Positions 59,301 to 64,000 of a stretch of 64,000 nucleotides of DNA are shown here, one piece after another (the stretch's first letter is position 1; each line of letters begins with the position of its first letter). Position numbers and translations under genes: made by a program. The stretch lies in assembly GCA_031411235.1 (NCBI GenBank), contig JANOAR010000119.1, positions 1-64,000 on the forward strand, given 5' to 3'. Below the pieces are notes generated by a model that had not been told where the DNA came from, searched no databases, and saw only the letters and a program-made list of their open reading frames with translations. This DNA is from JANOAR01 sp031411235 (GTDB taxonomy: Bacteria > Verrucomicrobiota > Verrucomicrobiia > Verrucomicrobiales > Verrucomicrobiaceae).

Positions 59301-62300
59301 AGCCAGCGGCGCGAGCGGCGGTGATGAAGCTGCCCTTATTGATAGTGAGGGTGCCCACGAGTTCATACGAAGGAACGTTCGTTGCACCGCTCAAGCGGAA
59401 GGTGCCGCCGTTCAAATCCTGACCCGTGGTGTCGGCCCAGCGGCCTTGGCCATCAGGGACGGTGCCGAGTTGGTCGGAGATGGTGATGGTGCCGCCGGGG
59501 CGAAGGATGATGCTGTTATTGTTGGCGTTGGTGACGGTGTTGTAGAAGGACGCTGCGCCGTTGTAGCCCGCAGGGCCACCGCTGGCGAGTGTGCCATAGA
59601 CTTCCACGCTGCCGCTGCCGAGAGGAGTCTGGCCGAAGGCTCCAACATCCATGAAGACGGTCATGCCTTTGCTGATGCTGGTGCCGCCGGAGTAGTTGTT
59701 GGAGTTGCGGAAGACGACGTTGGTATTGCTGTTGCCGAGGCCACCGTTGTTGAGGTTGTTGAGAGCGGAGCCGATGATGACGCGGGCGATGCCTGCACCG
59801 CTAGCGGAGCCGAGGACGTTATTGGGGCCGACGAAGGAGAAGGTGCCGCCGTTGCTGCCGCCGAGGCGATAGGTGTTGTCAGCGCCGACGCCGAGGGTGG
59901 CGGCCATGTACTGGACTTCGGTGGCGTTGATGTGGGCACCGAGGAAGAGCTTGCCGTTGGCGTATTGGGCCATGTTGAGCGGGGTATTCCACTGCGGGAC
60001 GGCGAGCTGGAGGGCCGCATCGAAGCCCCCATTGATCTTGGTGATGCTGTTCAAACCTGTGCCGGGGTTGTAGTCGGTGTCGAGCACCAGGGCGGGCAGG
60101 TTGCTGATGTTGGTGTTGAGATTCAACGTGGTGATGCCGCCAAGGCTGCCATTGCCAGCGATACGAAGGGCAGCGGCGGGGTTGACGTTGACAACATTGA
60201 CGCCGCCAGTGCCGAGGCCCAGTGGGTTGCCGCCGCCAGTGCTGGTAGTGCTGGTGACTTGGACGGCCCCGACGTGGATGTTGGTGCCGCCGGTGAAGGT
60301 GTTGGCTGTGCCCGAGATGCGCAGGGTGCCGTAGGCGGTGGTGGCTCCGCCGAATTTGTTGAGGCCAGCGGCTCCGCTGACGACGCCTGCCAGTTCGAGG
60401 AACTGGGTGTGCCCACTAGTGGTGTTGACGTTAGCGTAGGCTCCGTTGAGGGAGGTAGTGCCTGCGACGCGGAGGGAGTAGTTGTTGCCGCCGGTCAGAG
60501 TGAGGCTGCTGTTGGCGATGCTGAGGTTGCCTATTTGGATTTGGTTGCCGGTGTTGGCAGCGACGCGATCGACGTTGATGGTGCCGGGGCCTGTGACGGC
60601 GATGTTGAGGCCGTTGGGGGTACCTGCGGACTGGCCATAAACGATGATGCCGTTGGGGCCACCGCCGTTGCTGTTGAGGGCAAGGGTGCCGCCGTTGACG
60701 GTGACGGTGCCGGGTGTGGTGCCATTAGCACCACCGAGGGCAAGGGGGTCTTGGACGCTGAGCTGACCGAGGTTCAGCATGGTGCCGCCTGTGTAGCTGT
60801 TCTGGCCCGCGAAGGTGTTGTTGGCGGTGATGTTGCCCAGGGTGATGGTGTTGATGCCGTTCTTGATGAGGGCGGTTGTGCGGTTGCCGCCGTTGATGGC
60901 GTCGGTGATGTTGCCGACGAAGGTGGAGCTGGCGAGGCCGCTGAGGGTGAGGGTACCGTTACTGCTGGTGCTGGCGTTGCCGACGATGCCTGCGGTGCCA
61001 GAGAGGTTGGTGAAGGTGACGTTGCCGCCGTTGACGTTGAGCTTGGCGGTGTCGTTGAGGACGAGGCTGGTGGTGAGACGGGTCAGCGATGCGCTGCCGG
61101 TAGCGGTGAGGGTGCCTTCGTTGACGGTGACGGCTCCGTAGATGCCGTTGCTGCCGGAGAGGATCAACTCCCCTGCCCCGCTCTTGGTGAGGGTGCGAGC
61201 CGTGACGCTGCCGCTAATGATAGCGGGGCCGCCTGCGGTGCCGCTGACGTAGATAAGGCCTTCGCTGGTGGCTGCGGCGACAGATGAATTGACCGCGAGG
61301 GTGAGGTTGCTGGCCGTGGCGGTGGCTGCGGCGCTAATGGTGATGGTGGTGGTGCTGGCGATGGTGGCGATGGTTGCGCCAAGGGGGATGCCTGGGCCGC
61401 TAATGGGCATACCGACGACGAGGCCTGCGGTGGTAGGAACGGTGACGGTGGTGCTGCTGGCGGTGGAGGCACCCGTGAGGTTCACGGAGGGGGTGAAGCC
61501 GTTGACGATGACGTTGGAACTGAGGGTGCTGGTACCGTTGAAGAGGATGGCTCCCATGTCGTTCACGTTCATGCTGCGCAGGCGCAGGGTGCCACCGCTG
61601 ATGTTGGCGGTGGTGCGAAGCCCGAAGACATCGGCGGTGCCCGAGATGCTGGTGGGTGCGGTGATGCTCGCGATGGTCGCGGAGGTGGCTCCTGTGAAGG
61701 TGTTGGTCAGGGGGCTAGCTGCAGTGGCGACGATGAAGCCGAGGATGGGGTCGTAGCTGACAAAGCTGGCGCTGGCGTCGGTGGGCGAGGCTAGGGCAAG
61801 GATGCTGCCTGCGATGGTGCCGCTGTTGTTGCTGGTGAAGCCACCGAAGTTATTGAGGGTGGCTAGGCCCTGGAGGTTGGCGGTGGATTGACCGAGGGCC
61901 GTGGTGCTCAGGACGCGGAGGTCGGAGTTGACGGTGTTGCCGAGGCCGCCGCCTGCGGAGGGGACTAGGGCGAGGGTGCCTGCGCCAACTCGGGCGAGGG
62001 TGGTGAAAGTGAGCTGGGTGTCGGCTCCGGCGATTTGGTTGTGGGCGACGTAGGCTCCGCCTGCGTAGTTGACGGTGGGGATGGCAGTGAGGGTGGCGGC
62101 TGGGCCGTTGGTGTTCACGCGCAGGGTGCCGCCATTGATGGTGAGGTTGGTGTCGCCGAAGGGGGTGCCGCCAGTGGCTTGGGTCATCAAGGTCGCGCCG
62201 TAGCTGATGGCGGTATTGTCGCCGGTGTTGGCTGCGTTGTTGCCGTTGGTGGCAGCGCCGTTGAGGATGAGGGTGCCTGGGCCGTTGACGGTGAGGAGGC

Positions 62301-64000
62301 CGTTGGCGCTGACGACGCCCTGGACGATGAGGGTTTTGCCAGCAGCGACGTTGATCGAGCCTGCAGCGTTCATGTCGATGGTGCGGTTGGTGGAGAAGCC
62401 GTCGGTGACGAGCAGTTGGCCCCCATTTAAACGAATGCCGCCGGGACGGACGACGGTGCCGCCGAAGATGATGTCGTCGGGGTTGCCCATGTTGGCGTCG
62501 GCGCTGACGCTGACGACACCAGCAGTGATGATGAGCTGGGTGAGGTTGTCGGCAACGGTGGGGCCGAAGGTGTTCGTGCCGCCGAGGACGAGGGTGCCGA
62601 GGCCTGCTTTGGTAAGGGTGCCAACGCCACTGATGATACTAGTGGCGGACTGGGTGAGGGTTTGATTGGCTCCGATGTCGAAGGTGCCATTCGCGCCGAC
62701 ACCAGCGATGCCGATGATGGGGGTGACGCTGCTGATCGCGAAGTTGCGGTTGGTGGTGTAGCTGGTGTCATAGACGCCGTAGGTGCCACCGACGAAGTTA
62801 ATGACGGAGGCTGCGGGTAGGACGTTGTCGGCGGGGACGAGCAGGGTGCCTTGGTAAAGGTTGGTCGCTCCCGTGTAGGTGTTGCCAGTGTTACCTAGCT
62901 TCAGGATGCCATCGCCGATTTTGGAGAAGGCAGAGTTGCCACTGACGACGCCGCTGATGGTAACGATGCGGCTGGCTCCAGTGACGCTGATGATGCGGTT
63001 GGTGCCTCCACTGAGATCGACGGTGCCGCTGAGGGTCATGTCGTTAAGGGCGAAGGGGCCAGCGGCGAAGATGGCGTCGGCATTGAAGGCTCCGTTGGCG
63101 CTGCCATCAGCATTGATGACGGCTCCGCCGAAGTTGATGTTGTTGGCGATGTTGAAGGGCTGGGTCAGCGTGGCGGTGGTGGTATTGTTGCCGAGGCCCG
63201 TATGGTTGGGTTGGAGGGTGCCGCTGTTGAAGGTGATGGTGCCGGAGCCGAGGGCTCCTGCATTGCCAAGCTGGACGATGGCATTGCCATTGATGACGGT
63301 GCCGCCGGAGTAGCTGTTGGGGGTATTCAATACGACGGTGCCAGCGTTGCCGAGGAGGTTGGCCCCTGGGGTGGCGGAGGTGGCTCCGATATTGACGCTG
63401 CTGCCGCCGGTGAGGGTCTGGCTGTTGATTTGCAGGATGCCGCCGCCAGTGCCGAGGCGGTAGGTGCTACCAGTGCCAGCGGTGAGGCTGCCGATGAAAT
63501 TGCCGCCGATGCTGGATCCGAGTATCATTTTTGGGCCCGCCTGGCTGATGCTGCCGCTGTAGCCGACGATGTCGATGGCGAGAGTGCCGTCGTAGTTAGG
63601 ATTGGTGGTGGCGAAGCTGACGCTGCCGGGGAGAGCTCCGTTGTAGGCGAGGCCGAAGATACCGAGGGCGTCGGTGCTGGTGTTCACGGTGGTAACGGTG
63701 GTGCCGATGTTGGCAGGGTCGATGACGCGAAGGATGGCACCGGGATTGACGGTGATGGCACCAGCGCTGGTCAATTGTGTGCCGCCAATGCGGGCTTCGA
63801 GTGCACCTTGGTCAATGATGATGCTGCCTGTGTAGCTGCTAGCGCCAGCAAGAGTGAGGATGGCGGTGCCGGTCTTGGTGACGCTGGGGGTAGTGCCGCC
63901 GAAGGTGCCCTGGGCACGCAGGTCGTTGGTGGTGTAAATGCTGGTGCCTGTGGTGCCATTGAGTGTGAGGGCTCCGAAGATGTTGTTTTGCTGGCCACCC
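44221..64000 (-). CDS. Giant autotransporter-strand repeat protein with PEP-CTERM (5-prime end outside window)
   Basis: One uninterrupted frame from stop TGA (44221-44223) to the right window edge, at least 6592 residues; I read the last 75 codons (63775-64000) by hand and they stay open and repeat-like (TKTGTAILTLAGASSYTGS). A TTG at 63774 is therefore not the start. The protein consists of passenger-associated autotransporter strand repeats of the form LTKxGxGTLxLSGxNTYTGxTxVxxGTL, predicted to stack into a very long right-handed beta-helix. The C-terminus has VIPEPSRAMLLLFGLLGLM and an Arg-rich tail, a PEP-CTERM sorting signal, and no autotransporter barrel. It should be exported, processed by an exosortase and displayed on or released from the cell surface. 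Ser/Thr/Gly/Asn dominate; cysteines are absent from the parts I read. Confidence 0.95.
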   Translation of the reverse strand, partial: GGQQNNIFGALTLNGTTGTSIYTTNDLRAQGTFGGTTPSVTKTGTAILTLAGASSYTGSIIIDQGALEARIGGTQLTSAGAITVNPGAILRVIDPANIGTTVTTVNTSTDALGIFGLAYNGALPGSVSFATTNPNYDGTLAIDIVGYSGSISQAGPKMILGSSIGGNFIGSLTAGTGSTYRLGTGGGILQINSQTLTGGSSVNIGATSATPGANLLGNAGTVVLNTPNSYSGGTVINGNAIVQLGNAGALGSGTITFNSGTLQPNHTGLGNNTTTATLTQPFNIANNINFGGAVINADGSANGAFNADAIFAAGPFALNDMTLSGTVDLSGGTNRIISVTGASRIVTISGVVSGNSAFSKIGDGILKLGNTGNTYTGATNLYQGTLLVPADNVLPAASVINFVGGTYGVYDTSYTTNRNFAISSVTPIIGIAGVGANGTFDIGANQTLTQSATSIISGVGTLTKAGLGTLVLGGTNTFGPTVADNLTQLIITAGVVSVSADANMGNPDDIIFGGTVVRPGGIRLNGGQLLVTDGFSTNRTIDMNAAGSINVAAGKTLIVQGVVSANGLLTVNGPGTLILNGAATNGNNAANTGDNTAISYGATLMTQATGGTPFGDTNLTINGGTLRVNTNGPAATLTAIPTVNYAGGAYVAHNQIAGADTQLTFTTLARVGAGTLALVPSAGGGLGNTVNSDLRVLSTTALGQSTANLQGLATLNNFGGFTSNNSGTIAGSILALASPTDASASFVSYDPILGFIVATAASPLTNTFTGATSATIASITAPTSISGTADVFGLRTTANISGGTLRLRSMNVNDMGAILFNGTSTLSSNVIVNGFTPSVNLTGASTASSTTVTVPTTAGLVVGMPISGPGIPLGATIATIASTTTITISAAATATASNLTLAVNSSVAAATSEGLIYVSGTAGGPAIISGSVTARTLTKSGAGELILSGSNGIYGAVTVNEGTLTATGSASLTRLTTSLVLNDTAKLNVNGGNVTFTNLSGTAGIVGNASTSSNGTLTLSGLASSTFVGNITDAINGGNRTTALIKNGINTITLGNITANNTFAGQNSYTGGTMLNLGQLSVQDPLALGGANGTTPGTVTVNGGTLALNSNGGGPNGIIVYGQSAGTPNGLNIAVTGPGTINVDRVAANTGNQIQIGNLSIANSSLTLTGGNNYSLRVAGTTSLNGAYANVNTTSGHTQFLELAGVVSGAAGLNKFGGATTAYGTLRISGTANTFTGGTNIHVGAVQVTSTTSTGGGNPLGLGTGGVNVVNVNPAAALRIAGNGSLGGITTLNLNTNISNLPALVLDTDYNPGTGLNSITKINGGFDAALQLAVPQWNTPLNMAQYANGKLFLGAHINATEVQYMAATLGVGADNTYRLGGSNGGTFSFVGPNNVLGSASGAGIARVIIGSALNNLNNGGLGNSNTNVVFRNSNNYSGGTSISKGMTVFMDVGAFGQTPLGSGSVEVYGTLASGGPAGYNGAASFYNTVTNANNNSIILRPGGTITISDQLGTVPDGQGRWADTTGQDLNGGTFRLSGATNVPSYELVGTLTINKGSFITAARAAGSGSATLETAALTRGTAGTLGINTSGAGTLGIPNFNASVGQTAASTTVTVASTSGMYVGQAISGAGIPANATIASISNGITLVISAAATVSSGLISAGIPATSFDRLVVTGGVTLAGATTIGTGVTAGIATAGLAPVWIVDQTSHSYVSYNPVSGTNSGFQTLVPTTATIPLGAGQVSYSDTITGGSIGALGTGRVVDINTAAATLAANATLYALRTNQNIQPTSGFNTITFSGGHANMGGLLFNNTTGTVTVSAVQANSATTGAVTFPMTLAFGGNEALIYGAAGGTAQINAQITGTAGLTKFGVGQLNLSGSNGGLTGTITLNQGTLALLNPVSNSGAAIASVTNSQNIVLNGGTLVIDSLISNNAGRDSNIASGVRLTGNLGSNITVNADATITNNNQSYMQRIGNLTVADLGTTSSVYLNFSQNGITVGGTTSLGANTTFIGSAFGASNQTIFEGVVSGVATGKLIKYGNGGLFFNNVANTFGTDGQISLEAWASTQNTASSLIGTTLRGAGTPFGVGDISLLPGTQIRLADPLNIANQKVTAASDNWALAGVSIGYNASQANILSILTTGAATDGKIRLTTTGSALGVIALDNSWQYGALDLGAMETALGGGGKLWLGSMTSGINNQIYFAPTLGASTDNVYRLGGGGTQGTMAFGHFAFENVLAGANSVQIGATAGNANNNVALINGSTNISLRNRNNFSGNITVNRDSVLNLEHNFAIGTGTLVVNQATATGGSLTGTVLGGAGGALQTFGGAVSLRNNVEIAADLRWQGNGDLVFRGNVNLAPGGVAGTHVLEIGVGGQGANFGINGVVSGAGSNLVKTGNQQLVLNGLNTYTGTTTYTASGTLPATGTASAAILVGTNVLPNVAGALGISDTPLYINGSGALNTSIVGIGVSGQFTFGRDIIVQNSTDTTSISVFGNTVFTSKVTGGVAIVSAGTNRITNFQSINAGRIELTGPITSNGAVNVRFGGTDGVRGGLVVLGATANGISSNTYSGSTFLDNGRVIIASDSLYTGPANLTNIISGPFGSSTLLFGSGNGNAGGFIGADGNSRIIPNILASIGTDANLPLTFEGRGNLTFINTNNAGTLGAWDLHSGGTLRNRTFQVNTTQGAIQFDTNLLSSGAGGANLFKAGTGILNITGTTLAYNKLTSDGSYGTGWNLSAGVLRVTTDLNLGDTTALVVGTGGHLVAGLPMDVRLSGGTLSIGGSFTTSHQFILTANSNIEVLSGSTLTEPLPIAGAFGLTKLGTGTLVLNSTANANTSLTVGNINGGGGIVSTQMTTGTPFGTSPVTLNGGGLLIQGTVGTAPVGVTGSQATTGYQVTVSAGAGIVPGMTVTGTNVPVGAVVTAVNGTIVTLSAPTTTIVAAATALTFGVTATALTIPTLNYAGAASVQLVKGTAVTNTLTATALARATNGMMTVVSSDLTADLGVNEKLLTSTAQTNTSGILAAPTIIGRSSASQDLNFLRYDVTNGFMLHNATTVGTLAASAASSLADITGGVQAVATGTIDVLALRTDSNITAADATSTLRLANAGLIINGSTAPTIAAHLSFGSTTTEGLIWVRGSQTGASTISGNITATDLTKAGAGTLLLSGTANVMAPTTTLLRTLTVQEGTLRFAAQTAVPSAGLINLAVNNAASFDLNGQNISLGGLSGTGNISNSGAASTLTINTSTGQTTTFSGLISGNVGLTKSGIGTLVIAPPINLNGSVFANTYTGATIIGAGQVITGSVANPVSTGTLSVRNTLGLGTGTISLQGGILDFSPTGTGSLGYVSGELVDGIAVVQMGAGSGYNITVPATNNFGGSNTTSAFATTLASPTAWAKVNNVTMNAPALSWTGGQNTNVLVAGTFDLTGNASSNVTLNTINSGILSGQILGGAAKTLTKIGAQTLFVTNGRTSLNNDGTVNSAGQGANQVAGWNFLAGTSEFRTTGGGLNPFGGTNTVGDNALLTVNGALLNIRHDGDGTSVMQVLTTFQNNNVVIGSTASLASGNYIGSATATIALSTLNAGSNKTIRLGDLAFGGPLGTAFLTANVANSYTYEFGALSMVKDAYLNPAGTITILNGITGSGTLYKQGAGNLFVNSDNTANYKGGTVVNGGTILFGTFEGNVTTLSDTPGSIPGLVATANLGSGNVLINPGQAIQYNSINNIVSGWTGTTDLRSNTMANYGILRMAANEPLSSFNVVLGNLGGPQNTSWFGLAGGNSLNGNGKTAGAAIIALNTVYNQTINLARIGDGTAFLGSTQNGVALNGSYNAATLGAGAANTYRLGAGGSTLYISSDMANSNVLTDAPGSASSLIVGMPFSAINVDTITGGNGRGTVILMTDNNFTGTTLVNRASTLEFRGALTTSSFDTWGNLVAGGLGGTFLNPAGTANLSAVTLRSTSELRFDYATGLLATSKLEGYGGQGRWDDDTAITLDNASIRLLGNRDIEVTETVGDVTVQNFGQLAVQRDFTNRTVNLVVGGGTGADIFRGSNTFANTLAITGNNATLQINPVTGAFLGTDERVKLFSGTGANGLVAIGGITNGMVAPWMVNGLDLQFLTYTTDNGFVNAGFDGSRSGALGTTAVLTERTFISAAANMIGGGGLALDTYALRIDADITFASGTPAATDRIQIRSGGLIANGARTVAPGISFGASAQEANIFNNNNLVIGTLATAGNTTGQITNATNIVKQGGGTLFIDAKQDSFNGNYIVNQGSIAFRSTTVQTNLGGTASLAQMNAGTNGLVVINSFGGNLQLRSDVANTTYNLGLVIGQGNPYAVLNNDRAAGGTNVLSIMTGGIRFGGSAGEQGQTLFVSNAGNNVALQVNGPIVLSAATLEGAPAYNFIRNDPTSTFYGQVTGGATLVHTGGGQMELGNGFTGFLNGINTFSGGLVNIQGTTVVRGTTTGAVSVFPAVNSLINNGGLGSGNVTLNGGTLNLLIDGADTVTREKYWVGNNATGNSLIVNGASTINVGRNVLTVATTKHLVFKDLTIGSTTLNLTVANSYALEINGATNLVSTPNFNLGGTFLLNGAISDGGSRQAIIKTGAGDLWLNSATSSFGGLYKTATNPGLGIVVNAGLLRFGDTVNENTTPMNLAAITNGSIIRINPNGSTYITNPANIAFGAGQLEMLSTGSQFSLFRMPSSNFTQGYLQAAISANSVGVLGLEATMSNNLDLALIGNGRFFLGAVGGARTYSATALGVGAGNVYRVGAGGNGTTFNSPAAANAGVFVEGATPGTRLLVGTQAGNGNSAGANIDNFDLSTYTGGTIISRSTALVIRETTTATAGPLGIGGNVDIFGQLQVYDRATLLNAAGTASGYTTTIHPGAVLLLDNDAVNVTNRLDDTAGLALNGGQLYFRARNDALITSTETVGAVTYNRGSSIRVDRRITNGAAQLTLADLTRAGSGTTLSIVPNGNFLGLNTGVDEVERIIVTAWTATPPTLSGAVNRNVTPGFAANGILPAHYIDSTNNTFLSYNTTTGFQSVQSTLTPATNQVAYSNIFAGGVFSTNTTSTSVVDITTGAVTLTQDQTLYALRTSQTINNGFGQYNTLTFADGATAADVGGLITTGTPTIAANLKFGTTGTNEAIIFTAGNTALNGDISASSITKFGGSSLIIGKDQTATARGAGNGFSGNWVVNGGTLQFNTLGGAGNGGTITLNSSSTATAAGSTLTLNINPGSPVLAQYSMGRIIAVDNAIINVDTQTADRTVGISDLEVFSTDTTGLSPARLRLIIGRDRTMLNAGTLYLTGAGASIIDVAQVNATNNQITSGGSTGITVAGLSGSRDLIKWGNGTLYVRGDNAASFTGTTTIDQGPVAVLHANALGNGAITVNRLGTLDIQVASFNKAPTYNAGSAERWSVEGARSGAVNLGAASLQVNADQFTTTATVTMNGGAIEGFLRSDDLLSANSGTLFRTLGTGVSFVLAGDSFVGQNALTDGPNGTDNGRPADQNPGFGQPDVNNNSSATDTSRGIVLEIKGNISGAGGITKQSADTVILSGTNTFAGATNIANGTLRLGSATALPTGNNLSTTGRGVLDLGGYNTSLGNLTTPTITGATFIGSGGYITNSGTTLKTLTVTPSALSSYGGTIQNNISLVKAGAQKQILANANTFNGDTTVSSGTLELSHTTGSAGSAIIDGISGTSKLTVANGATFNVVTNTIGGTLTLPGTGGTVLELAGGSRLGVEVGPNTGTNAGSGAGQNTGSSIRLNTGAKALVTGAVAVDAYFLPGIVTHGGVSDILVAPSGGLVGSNGSTGSYTVGNLYNVTNFTVTGITASDTLVQFNVASATALTSAFWKGGFSGATNVWAVSNGSTLSNWATDLGGTDTGLVPSVGTDVFVSASAQVNQDTMVLGSDMTIKSLTVNTSDAINPVNLNSTGGYTLSIANANAITIDSGASATTIATKLALQAATATLAINSATLAHISGVLSGQAITKTGTGTLQLSGANTYTGLTTVSAGTLIAANSLALGSTTNGATVTSGATLALQGNVSINLEGLTLNGAGDTSTGALRNISGSNLYNGAITLGSASTIQSDAGTLTLNAAIGGANNLTVEGAGNTTINSIIGTGAGTLTKNDSGTLTLANANTYTGTTIINGGTIIVSNPTGLGTTAAATTVNNGGTVNIAGVSVAENLTINGAGAGSVGALTGTGTAALTGTIAVATSSTIGTALLNDILTLSGTITSTNPVALEKVGAGKLILSGTNAASITGPLTVSGGLVSAAASTNLGSAAATNSITLNGGGIEATGTYNLGAARTLTLGASNGTLAVTPATTLTISGPIVGAGGFTKTNTGTLILSNANNTYLGATTVSAGTLQVSGGVETGLGGVGSGATVVAIAATLTGEGTISGDAGVTNHSIAGILKPGDNLGNNVSSTLTFVGNLNLAAGSLTELQVAGATLSENAAIIAALGAGISNYEAYRDANIANWNNRGMNPFGTHDAVTVQGALTLTLGTAFQVQDAGGFLAGLSYDSGVGRIIDLLDWTSITAGSFNVGSNYRAGGNGGGDLDLPTLSAGLAYDVSRFTTHGIIVVIPEPSRAMLLLFGLLGLMLRRRRNSVI

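Noticed and set aside
63772..63774. TTG as start of the giant gene
   Set aside because: The frame is open through 64000 with the same repeat character, so the real start is outside the window.

Overview
The window reads as chromosomal DNA of a GC-rich Verrucomicrobiota bacterium, most likely Verrucomicrobiales. The pointers are paired DUF1549/DUF1553 and DUF1501 genes, a GloVer (Gloeobacter/Verrucomicrobia) repeat protein, a DUF1080 protein, a giant autotransporter-strand repeat protein with a PEP-CTERM tail, abundant small intergenic repeats, and a site matching the LexA box described for Verrucomicrobia. No rRNA, tRNA, CRISPR array or insertion sequence was recognised.

Region 1-5.6 kb is accessory-like. 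Two arrays of 21-nt tandem repeats (left edge to 226, and 3447-3610) flank a di-heme cytochrome gene, a broken Tat-leader fragment and a KilA-N gene coupled to a small upstream ORF. A secreted DUF1549/DUF1553 protein follows. Region 5.7-13.9 kb has an MFS transporter divergent from a two-gene, translationally coupled operon of unusual Hsp100/Clp-type ATPases. Both lack the aromatic pore loop of the second AAA module, both carry an IGF/LGF-like loop, and their C-terminal extensions look partly like the PCRF domain of release factors. This is the best candidate here for an undescribed system.

Region 13.9-20 kb holds an OlsF-like two-domain acyltransferase, a 77-codon ORF behind a LexA-box promoter, a dCMP-deaminase-type enzyme, a beta-helix protein, a sialidase-like protein and FabG. 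Region 20.3-27 kb is gyrB and gyrA on one strand, separated by a cytochrome P460-like gene and a block of interspersed repeats. Region 27-32.6 kb combines a FecR/beta-helix protein and an outer-membrane barrel protein with a divergent CHASE2 adenylate cyclase, plausibly an envelope-sensing module making cAMP.

Region 32.6-44.2 kb has a DUF1549/DUF1553 plus DUF1501 pair, a 1567-residue multidomain GloVer-repeat protein, a small conserved-looking protein, a LysR regulator divergent from a calcineurin-like phosphatase, and a DUF1080 protein. From 44.2 kb to the right edge everything is one open reading frame on the minus strand, at least 6592 codons, still open at the window end. It encodes a secreted repeat protein ending in a PEP-CTERM sorting signal. 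The large plus-strand open frames opposite it are compositional shadows.
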